Origin: Chinchilla lanigera
Lineage: Eukaryota; Chordata; Mammalia; Rodentia; Chinchillidae
DNA length: 64,000 nucleotides
Reading direction: 5' to 3'
Assembly (NCBI RefSeq): GCF_000276665.1
Contig: NW_004955425.1
Coordinates: 22,782,119-22,846,118 of the forward strand
The stretch's first letter is position 1. Each line of letters opens with the position of its first letter. A program made the position numbers and the translations under genes. The notes under the pieces were generated by a model. That model saw only the letters and a program-made list of their open reading frames with translations. It did no database searches and was not told where the DNA came from. Shown piece after piece: positions 56,112 through 64,000 of the stretch.

Positions 56112-57715
56112 CAGGCTGCATACAAGTGCTCATCAGCAGAGTAAATGAACAGACCGGTTATGAGCTTTAGGAAAATATGAAGAGGCTATTTCTGGTCACA
56201 AAAAGGCTGCAGCATATCTTTGTGATGCCATGAAACTTGACAGTCTGAGTAGGCTCACTTGTCCGTGGAGTTGCTGAGGGATGGCCACAAGGTACAGCTC
56301 CTCATCCAGAGAGTGCAAGAGGTGAAGTGAGAAGGCACAGCAGAACATGGACAGGGACGCAATTGCCCATCTCTAGGCATCTCCCAAGCCCTCTGCAGAG
56401 GTCATGAGGGCCGAAATCCCCTTTTTCCTAAGATGCATGGCCATTCCGCAGAGGAACACCTCCTTGAAATCCAGGGGGTTTTGGTAGGGACCTGGCATAC
56501 TGCCATATTTACTTCAGCTGAAGAGTGAGCCAGTGGAGCCATGTATGAAAAGCAAAGCCCCAAAAGATGACAAAACAATTATAGAGGAGCAGGCAACCAA
56601 AATTGCAGATTTGAAGAGACGTGGAGTTCCTTGTGGCTGAGAATGAAAGAATAAGGAAAGAAACAACTAAGCGCTGAAAAGGCAACACTTCTAAAAGTTT
56701 CAACAGAAAAGGGATTGGATGTGGATGCTGATTTTGTAGAAGAGCCAGGGTTGTGGAGGTTGCCACCATATTCAGGAGCTGTCTCCTCAACCTGGCAGCA
56801 GTTTGCAGCAAATACCAGGAAAGCCCAGGACATTCCAATACCCAGCCTTCCTCCTTTGGATTTTGCATCTCCAGAACTTCTGATTATGGAGTGCCCTGAG
56901 GACATTCTAAAAGGATTTATGAGTAATTAAAATGGAAGCTCAGCAGAGACATCAGAAGAGGAAGTAATGCAGTAATACAGTTAATCCAGAAGAGAAAAGA
57001 GAACTACACACAAGGGCAGTCCCAAATTACCGTCCTCTGGCTTCTGTGGGAGAGAGGTGTGGCCGGACATGGGTACAGACAGTATGAAGCACAACACCCA
57101 TCTGATTCTCTGGCACAGCTGATGATTCCAGCTTGGTAGACATAGCTCAGAGATTGGCCTTCTCCTCATACAAACCAAATGGCTACCTGGAGTAATACTT
57201 TTAAGCAATGATATTTTGAATCTTCAGGGTTTAAATGTATAAAAGTATGTTATGTATAATTAATCTATAATGCTACAAATGATAGTGCAAAACCTAAATA
57301 GTACAGTGGCCTGAGGGGCTGCCCTGTATTTGAAATATGCTCTTTATCATGTATTGCCTGTATGCATTTTGTTACGTGCATTTTGTTATGCACGTTTTGT
57401 GTAAAGGAGGTGTGTAAGATGCATACCTTTTTAAATGAAAGTATATGTGCCGCACTTGCACTACTTATAGCATAATGATAACCTCAAGACTATCAAGAGA
57501 AATATTCAAATTTCCATTTTATGAAGAAAGGAAAAATTACCTGTTAAAAAAATTACCTGTTTACATAGTTAATCGGGTGCATTTAAAATTCTGTTTGTCA
57601 TATAATTCATCATTTGAAAATACCAGGCAAATTTCCTGTGTTTTTAGTGATCGTGAATAGAAGTTATGCTAGCTGGCAGTATTTGATTTTAAGAGATCAA
57701 TAAAGTAGTTGCGTT
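56112..57715 (+). pseudogene. NRBF2: NRBF2 processed pseudogene (retrocopy)
   Basis: NRBF2 is a subunit of the ATG14-Beclin-1-VPS34 PI3-kinase complex in autophagy. This intronless copy spells recognisable NRBF2 pieces in order: KYEEAIS / KKAAAYL near 56,185, APKDDKTIIEEQATKIADLK near 56,555-56,615, LDVDADFVEEPGLW near 56,715, and PSLPPLDFASPE to EDILKGFMSN just before the stop at 56,928-56,930. The match covers almost the whole ~287-residue protein. Stops and frameshifts break it (for example after KRRGVPCG), so it is not a working gene. A 3' UTR follows to AATAAA at 57,699-57,704 and a short A-run. No introns are present. The 5' boundary is approximate and no target duplication was found. 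Confidence 0.85.
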
Positions 57716-57831
57716 TAAAAACAGTAAGTACTTTTGAATAACAGACATTAAAAAGAAGTGAAAAGAACTTCAGTCTTGCTGGATGATTTCAAGAAGTCAA
57801 GTGTTATTATGTATCATTGTGTGAGTGTGGT

Positions 57832-57975
57832 TTTATTTTTCTTGGAGAACAAGATCTTGCTGTGCAGTTCAGCCTGGCCTTGAACTCACTATGTAGCCCA
57901 GGCTGGCTTCAGACTCACAGCAATCCTCCTGCCTCAGCCTCCCGACTGTTACAGGTATGTACAACCATGTTTGGC
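57832..57975 (-). mobile_element. B1 SINE
   Basis: GAGAACAAGATCTTGCTGTG, CTGGCCTTGAACTCACTATG, CTCCTGCCTCAGCCTCCCGA; the A-box side is somewhat decayed. Confidence 0.9.
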
Positions 57976-58179
57976 TCCGAATGTATCATTGGAATCCCAG
58001 AAATAAAGGAGAAAGAGATTGGGGTGGGGAAAGTACCTTAAAATAATAAAAGATTAAAAGAGTCCTGTGGTTATTAAAGTTTCTCCGTTTTATTTGATGT
58101 GGTACAATGTTAACTCTAAGTAGACTGGGTAAGGTTTATTATATCTGTATCTTTTTTTTGTTTTCAGTCTGTATGTCTA

Positions 58180-58917
58180 ACAATTAGGAGAGGAGGAACC
58201 ACTAGAAGTTATACAGAAAGCCAAAAAGTTTTTGTAAAAATAAAATACTAAATTCTAAACAGTTTGTAATTTAGAAAAGGAAAGCACAAAATACAGGGAA
58301 TAAGTAGAAAACAGGTACTAAAATGGTAGACCTGAGTCTAACCATATCTGTAATTATATTAAATGTAAATAGTCTTATGTTACCAATTAAAAGAGATTAT
58401 TAGGTTGGATGAAACTGTTAAGATGCAAATATATGCTGTCTGAAAAAAGCCTACTGTATTGTAACATGAAGAGATAGACTTAAAATGTAATGTTGGAAAA
58501 ACATATACTATATAAACACAAAAAACCTTGAGTGTCAGTATCAGAAAAAGTAAACTTCTGAACACATAGTGCTAAAGGGCTACAGAGGGGCATTATATAA
58601 CAAAGAGTTATTTCCCATAAGGCAGAGCAAAATAAAATAACAAACCGCGAAAGGCTGTTAAGGCTGAAAGGAAAGAAAGATAAATTCATAATTATAGTTG
58701 GAGACTTCAGTACTTTTAAAAATCAGTAGACTAAGAAGTTAGAAAACCAGTGAGATTATTGAAGATTGTAATAACATCAACTAATTATAACTGACATCTG
58801 TAGAGCACACTACCCAGCATACATATTTTATGACATGCAAAATTGACTTTTCAGTGCCATTAAACCCGTTTTAACATACTTTGTATGATTTCAGTTCTTA
58901 AGTTGGTTACCTGACCA
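58180..58917 (+). mobile_element. Ancient L1M, left part
   Basis: Sense L1 endonuclease region: GGTAGACCTGAGTCTAACCA, ATTATATTAAATGTAAATAG, ATATATGCTGTCTGAAAAAA. Heavily mutated; continues at 59,435. Confidence 0.65.
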
Positions 58918-59434
58918 TGTATCAACTAGGGCTCACTAGAGGAACATACTTAATATAAAAAATGTATGTGATTATATAAAGGATTTACAAGGTAAGCTTA
59001 CAGTGGCCACCTGCCAAATCAGGGGTGCTAGAATGCAAAATGGCCAACTGTATGCTGGAGAGCCAGAGGGTCCTATGAAAGTTCAGAGGCCTGGAGCTCA
59101 CTGCAGAGCCGGTAACAAGTGTGTCAGCAAGCTGAGGGCTCTGTGTCGGAAGCTGATGAGCCTGCACTGGAGGCCTGGAGGAACTGGGGACTAAGGACCA
59201 AAGGCAGTGGTAAAGACTGGATCTCTTCTACAGAAGACTTCCTTCTTCTTTCCTTTTCATTCCATCTGCGCTACACCAATATGTTGGTTGGTGTCACCCA
59301 CATCTGGGGTGGGTCTTCCCTCCTCAGTTTGTCTCCTATGTGTCAGTCATCCACAAACACACCCAGTATTTACTAGTCTGCTAAGTGGGGTTGTTGCTCA
59401 AGTCAAGCTGACATAATCGCAGTTAAGGATCACA
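58918..59434 (-). mobile_element. ERVL/MLT2-like LTR in L1M
   Basis: TGTATCAACTAGGGCTCACT at left and CAAGTCAAGCTGACATAATC near the right end parallel the LTR at 25,548-26,054. The right edge is approximate and no target duplication was found. Confidence 0.65.
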
Positions 59435-60115
59435 GGCTGTAATGGAGTTAAACTCATTGGACAAGATCAAGAAACTCCTTCAGTGTTTGAAAACTGTACA
59501 TCATGCTTCTAAACAATCTATTAGTCAGAGTGGAAGTCACAGCAAAATTAGAATGAAAATGAAAAACTGTATATTAAAAGTTGGAGGATTTAGGTAAAGC
59601 AGTAATTTATAGTAATGGAAGTTTACACTTCAAAAGTTTCCAGTATATGATTTAAACACCCACCATAACACACTAGAAATAGAGAAGCAAATTAAATTAA
59701 CTAGAGAAGAGATGTAATGTACAGTAAAAATTGGTGAAATTGAAGAGAGGAAAAACAATGGAGTAAAGTTAGTGAATTTAAAAACCGATTCTTAGAAAGA
59801 CTGATAAAAATTGATGATCCTGTAACCGAATGACCAAAGAGAGGGCAAGTTATCAATATCAGGAAGAAGAGATGTCACATATTTGACATTAAAAGAATAG
59901 GAAATATTTCACATACCTTGATCTATAAGTTTGAAAACTTTGTTGAAATGGACAAAGTTTTTGAAGACACTACAAAGTTCATTCAAAGAGAACTAGATTA
60001 CCCAAATAGTCCTATGTCTCCCAAAGTAATTCAGTTCTTCATTGAAAAACCTTCCAGCATAGAAAACTCCCAAGTCTACATGAAGTCTTACAGAAAATGA
60101 GAAATGAAGAATGAA
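59435..60115 (+). mobile_element. Ancient L1M, right part
   Basis: Sense L1 endonuclease-to-RT region. The frame 59,918-60,100 (FVEMDKVFEDTTKFIQREL) corresponds to the RT N-terminal linker. No functional frame. Confidence 0.6.
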
Positions 60116-60179
60116 AAAACATTTGTAAGTTTGTAAGTAAAAACTTAAAAACTTACAAGTATTGTAAGTAAAACAGAAG

Positions 60180-60635
60180 TCAGAAATAGTTCCTCTTTCA
60201 TCTAGATGAGAACAACTAGTGACTTATCTAGAAGAATTCTTTCTCTTCCTTAGGTAGAAGCTCATACTATCCAAGATCTTAGAAGAGGGCATGGTTAGAG
60301 CCTGGGAGAGTTTAGAGTTATAAATGACCTTCTGCCTGTTTAGCTAAACATGATTGTGCTTGCTGTCTCTCCTCTCACCTTTATCTGAAGCGTCACTGGG
60401 ACTGCGACCTTTCCAAACATCAGAAACCAAATAAAACAAGAAGGAACTATTTCCCTGTGTTTTCCACTTTTGAACCTTATTTCCCTGAAGGACCCAAATG
60501 AGGCTTCCCTCTGTTTTCATGTTCCTCGTTCTGGTTGGGGAAAGGAGGGTGAGGGGACCCAGAGTGGGGTTTCACCTCAGGTGGGAGGGAAGGGATAACA
60601 CTGTTTCCAGCTAAGCTTGAGGGAGTCTCAGAGCT
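60180..60635 (+). other. Intron 2 segment, nothing recognised
   Basis: No confident element. A GC-richer patch at 60,520-60,620 is unassigned. Confidence 0.4.
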
Positions 60636-60639
60636 TTGC

Positions 60640-61080
60640 TGGTTTCTTTTTCCATTACTTCTGCATTTATGATTATTCTATGTATCGTCCCTTGGTCTAC
60701 TTCCCTGTTGTCCTCCCTTGGTGATGTCATCTCTTTTCAAATGCTTTTCATCAGCCTGGGCACTCTCTTGTGTTCTCCTGTAGTCTCTCTTTTTCTGTGT
60801 TGTATTCAGCTGCCTTCTATCTGTACCTGAAACCTAACTCTCGATCCCTTATGTTCCCCTAAAACACTCTTGCTTCTTTCCTAGTCTTGTCTTAAATGAT
60901 AATTCCATTCTTTGAATTAGTCATGTGTAGTGCTTAGTTCCTGTATGTCTTTCTTACCCTCTATATAATCTGCTTTCAGTTCGTTCATGTTTTCAGTCAA
61001 ATCTAAAACCTATTCGTTTTCACTCTCCACCATCTTTTCCACAGATTAATGCAGTGGTCTAATTTCCTTGGTATCCATAT
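60640..61080 (+). mobile_element. LINE-2-like fragment
   Basis: Diverged pyrimidine-rich text resembling sense L2 near its ORF end (CAGCTGCCTTCTATCTGTAC, CCTGAAACCTAACTCTCGAT). Weak match. Confidence 0.4.
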
Positions 61081-61612
61081 CTCCTGTTCTTTATAGTACA
61101 GACAGAAAGATCTTTTTTAGGATATGAGTCCAATATTTAAGGAATGACGTGAGACAGAGACCACTTAACAGGCTTGTGTGAAAGCAATGAGGTATACTGT
61201 TTAATACTGGGGTGCAGGCAGACAGAGGGCAGTAAGCCTGTCTGTAGGGAACAAAGAGTAGTGGGCATTTTTTTTAGTACTTGAAAGCAGGCAAGGGACA
61301 TTAGGTGGGAAGATCTTAGTAAACATTAGTGGTCAGAGTTCTCTGGATGTGTCATGCCTCTGGTTTCTGGTGTTCGGCGTGAATGCTTGGATGTCTTTAG
61401 CTGTCCCTTAGCTTCCAAGAATCTGTGTTTCATCTTATCTCTTTTAAGACATCCTGTGTTGTTGATGGCAGCCCCAGTGCTGAGCTAAGAACAATACTTC
61501 TGCCGGCAGACAGGCTGGATACTGGGAGAAACGTGTCCGAATTGAGCCTTATACAATGGTATTTAGCCTCTGCTAAGAACTGTAGTGTTTTCGCATTTCA
61601 CTCTTAGTGAAC
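61081..61612 (+). other. Intron 2 segment, possibly LTR-derived
   Basis: Moderately GC-rich sequence, unassigned. It may come from an LTR element in antisense, but no terminus or duplicate copy supports this. Confidence 0.3.
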
Positions 61613-61627
61613 ACCACTCATTTTTAT

Positions 61628-61752
61628 TTTTATTTTTTTTATTTTTATTTTTATTTTTTTTTTGGTTTTTCTCCGGTACCAGGAACCGAACTCACGACCT
61701 TGCGCTTGCCAGGCAGGCGCTTTTGCCACTGAGCTAAATCCCCAGCCCCAAA
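61628..61752 (-). mobile_element. ID SINE with long (TTTTTA)n tail
   Basis: CTCCGGTACCAGGAACCGAA, CTTGCGCTTGCCAGGCAGGC, CTGAGCTAAATCCCCAGCCC. A 15-bp duplication ACCACTCATTTTTAT lies at 61,613-61,627 and 61,753-61,767. The A-tail side contains patterned TTTTTATTTTTA units. Confidence 0.95.
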
Positions 61753-61785
61753 ACCACTCATTTTTATAGTAGTCCGTATGTCTCT

Positions 61786-62167
61786 GACCTTGTCACTTAC
61801 ATTCTTCCCCTTTCTTAGTCCAATCTAGCTTCCTGTTGCTAGAATGTGCCACACCTGTATTACTGTTTCCTAACGAGGGCCAGTGTCCCTTCTTCCTCTC
61901 AGGTTTCTGCTGAAAGGAAAGGCTTTTCTGCTTACTCATAGAAAGAGTAGCTTCCTTCAGTACTTCCCATTTCCTTTTGAAGGCTTTGTTTTTCTTGTGA
62001 GTACCACCTCATGAATTATGTTTACTTGCTTATTGACCATCACCTCCATCTCAGTAAGGTTAGGGCCACATGGGCAAGGACTTTGAATTCATTATTGTAT
62101 GCCCGAGGCCTAGAAGAGTCCTTGGTATGTTCTGTTGTCTCAGCAAATATTTGTTGAATGAATTTCA
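61786..62167 (+). mobile_element. LINE-2 3' end
   Basis: Sense L2 3' end: CTTCCTGTTGCTAGAATGTG, AAGGACTTTGAATTCATTAT, then the diagnostic terminus CAGCAAATATTTGTTGAATG. Confidence 0.7.
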
Positions 62168-62570
62168 CTATAGCGTGTTTTCCTCTGTCATATTAACATC
62201 TTTTAAAGTAATATTCCATACAGTAAATTTGGGTTAACCTTAGAATAAGTTATAAAAAGACAGAATTTATTAGTAGGAGGTCCCCTAGAAAGCATTTACT
62301 TCCTCTCCTTATTTTATAGGTGAGGAAGTTGAGAGAGTTTGTAAATCATGGTTGCTTTAGCTGAAATATTTTATGGGCATTCTATACTATTTAACAGGTT
62401 ACACAAAATACCCAATGAATGTCACAGGTAAATAAATTGAATACAAAAAGATCCCTTTGTATTAGAGTATTTTAAAACTATTATATAGAAATGTTTTATT
62501 AGATGTCCTTATGGGATTATAATACACGTAGTAGTTATATTTTTATAATATTATATTTATATAATGTTTG
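62168..62570 (+). other. Intron 2 segment, nothing recognised
   Basis: AT-rich, no element recognised. Confidence 0.4.
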
Positions 62571-62572
62571 TC

Positions 62573-62735
62573 CTAAAAGCCAGGCATGGTGGTGCATGCC
62601 TGTAACCTCAGCACTTGCAAGGTTGAGGCAGGAGGATTGCTGTGAGTTTGAGGCCACCCTGGGCTACAAAGTGAGTTCAAGGCCAGCTTGAGCTGCATAA
62701 TGAAACCCTATCTTGAAAAGGAAAAAAAAATTGGT
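62573..62735 (+). mobile_element. B1 SINE
   Basis: GCCAGGCATGGTGGTGCATG, GAGGCAGGAGGATTGCTGTG, GGGCTACAAAGTGAGTTCAA, GAAACCCTATCTTGAAAAGG; intact B1 with the rodent internal duplication. Confidence 0.95.
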
Positions 62736-62959
62736 CCTAAATTAATAAACCTAATAATACCTCTTTTTAAGGTAGGTAGGTAGATATGCTGAGTATTTGT
62801 AAAGAATCCCCTTATGTGAATTGAACTATATGTTGTGTTTTATATTTTTTAAAGGTATAAAGATATATTTGAGAATGAGAGAAAAGGAAATGGGAATACA
62901 GAGAAATACAGAACTAAAATAAAAATACAAGTTAGAACATAGGATATTTCAAATGAACA

Positions 62960-63350
62960 GTGTCCATTAAAAATTCTAGAGTGAATTAGATTTGGATTAC
63001 ATGGATTATTAGATGGTTCTAGCTGTGGGCAGTGAGTAGAATTCGGTAATAACTTAGGTAAAAAGATTCTGTGAATGTTAGTTTTAGGCATAGTAACTTA
63101 CTGGGGAGAGACATCTGATGTCTCATTAGAGATGGGGATGTTTGGCTTAGAATTTAGGTTAGTGTTTTGGGAAATTGCTCTTCACATAGAGGTAAGAGTC
63201 ATGAGAATGAATGGTGTCTTAAGGATATTAAAGAGAGGAAAAGATGGTGGTACTGAAGTTCTCTTTTGTGGGTAGAGGAAGTTGATTTACTGAAGAGAAC
63301 TTTGAAAAGTAATGGTTGGAAAAGTAGAGGAACCCAGGAAAATAAAGCCA
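62960..63350 (-). mobile_element. LINE-2-like fragment
   Basis: Antisense L2-like words such as GGGAGAGACATCTGATGTCT and AAGAGAGGAAAAGATGG. Low similarity. Confidence 0.35.
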
Positions 63351-63694
63351 AGTAACATTTTTTCTCTCCTCTCAGTGCAAACACAGTACATCATTAAGAA
63401 CTTGAAAATAAAGAACCTCACCCATATTTCAAAAGTACTTACTATGCCATTGACTAGAGAAATATACAGTACATATTTTAATGTCTTAAATCACTATGTT
63501 TTTTCTTGAATGTGTCTTAGGTATTTGTGTATTTATATTGATACATAGGAGAGTATTTTCTGTTCCAGATAGTTGGGATAAGTAAGATGATTGGAAGAGT
63601 TCAGCTGTTAATTACATGGGTTATAAATGTTTAATGTATATAGAATTTACCAGAGTATTTTATTTTCAAGTTACTTATTTAAAAGAGGTTTTTG

Positions 63695-63775
63695 AGGGGC
63701 TGAGGTTGTAGCTTCCTGTGGGAGCACTTGCCTGGCATGCCTGAAGCCCTGGATTCAATCCCCAGTACTGGCATA
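63695..63775 (+). mobile_element. ID-type SINE before exon 3
   Basis: GAGGGGCTGAGGTTGTAGCT, GAGCACTTGCCTGGCATGCC, GGATTCAATCCCCAGTACTG. It ends about 40 bp before the exon 3 acceptor. Confidence 0.8.
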
Positions 63776-63815
63776 TAAGGTATTTCTGCCCTAATTTTCT
63801 TTTTTAATTTTTCAG

Positions 63816-63890
63816 ATGATTGCGAGAGGGAAGAATGCATCAGAGCTGTTTCCTGCCGTTGTAAAGAATGTGGCTAGTAAAAATATTGAG
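63816..63890 (+). CDS. AP3B1: AP3B1 coding exon 3
   Basis: This 75-base exon encodes residues 69-93 ([20 protein letters not shown], then SKNIE), part of the adaptin N-terminal trunk that packs against the other AP-3 subunits. It begins at codon phase 0 after a TTTTTCAG acceptor and ends before GTACTG, a donor with C at +4 and T at +5. It is exactly 25 codons, so skipping would remove 25 residues without a frameshift. The remaining exons of AP3B1 (a protein of roughly 1,090 residues) lie beyond the window end. Confidence 0.96.
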
Positions 63891-64000
63891 GTACTGTTTT
63901 GATTCATGGCTCTCATGTTTCTGTTATTATAAAAGGATTGTATTTGTTTTGATTTCTTTGAAATATAATGTAAGGGGCTGGGGATTTAGCTCAGCGGCAA
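63891..64000 (+). other. AP3B1: Start of AP3B1 intron 3 (cut by window end)
   Basis: The intron begins GTACTG after exon 3 and continues past the window. Its last 27 bases are the start of a plus-strand ID element. Confidence 0.9.
63974..64000 (+). mobile_element. ID SINE, cut by window end
   Basis: GGGGCTGGGGATTTAGCTCA and GCGGCAA are the first 27 bases of a young-type ID on the sense strand. Confidence 0.85.

Larger units (their letters stand above)
51650..63815 (+). other. AP3B1: AP3B1 intron 2
   Basis: A 12.2-kb phase-0 intron running from GTCAGT to TTTCAG. It contains an NRBF2 processed pseudogene, a U2/SINE chimera, ancient L1M and L2 pieces, two LTRs and several ID/B1 SINEs. Confidence 0.93.

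Noticed and set aside
56715..56930. Open frame at 56,715-56,930 as a small real gene
   Set aside because: It is the C-terminal part of the NRBF2 retrocopy, which is broken upstream and has no plausible start of its own.
59918..60100. 60-codon plus-strand frame as a peptide gene
   Set aside because: It aligns in layout with the endonuclease-RT linker of an ancient L1M.

Overview
The window is mammalian nuclear DNA, almost certainly from a rodent. It contains one real protein-coding gene, the first three coding exons of AP3B1 (beta-3A subunit of the AP-3 adaptor complex) on the + strand. The rest is promoter, two long introns and a dense layering of transposable elements. The rodent assignment rests on the SINEs: B1 monomers, tRNA-Ala-like ID elements and B1-dID dimers (B1 left, ID right). 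I see no B2 and no mouse/rat-type L1 promoter. B1-dID dimers are known from squirrel, dormouse, beaver and cavy-related rodents. The ID copies end in an unusual GGTACCGG-type tail. Beaver is only a weak guess; I cannot fix the species from sequence alone.

Layout. 1-6,600: a minus-strand L1 with tandem-monomer 5' UTR, apparently nested in the 5' half of an older minus-strand L1, which is itself interrupted by an LTR. 6,600-9,650: old SINEs and an ERVL-type LTR with a stub of internal sequence. 9,660-10,860: CpG island and TATA-less promoter. 10,605-10,732: AP3B1 coding exon 1. 10,733-51,573: intron 1 (40.8 kb), holding several minus-strand L1 pieces, a mosaic plus-strand L1, L2, MIR, LTRs and many ID/B1 insertions. 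51,574-51,649: exon 2. 51,650-63,815: intron 2 (12.2 kb), with a U2 snRNA-SINE chimera, an NRBF2 processed pseudogene, ancient L1M, LTRs and L2. 63,816-63,890: exon 3. 63,891 to the end: start of intron 3, cut off inside another ID element.

The three exons join in frame to encode residues 1-93, the N-terminal start of the adaptin trunk. Two runs of N (18,298-18,537 and 45,825-46,284) are assembly gaps, both in repeats. I found no convincing new biological system. The observations I would check first are the ~80-bp monomeric L1 5' UTR present in two copies, the U2-SINE chimera, and the ID/L1-tail insertion with a 14-bp duplication. Intronic stretches in which I recognise nothing are listed as features so that the map is complete. 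Family names for LTRs and ancient LINEs come from remembered consensus patterns, not a database search.
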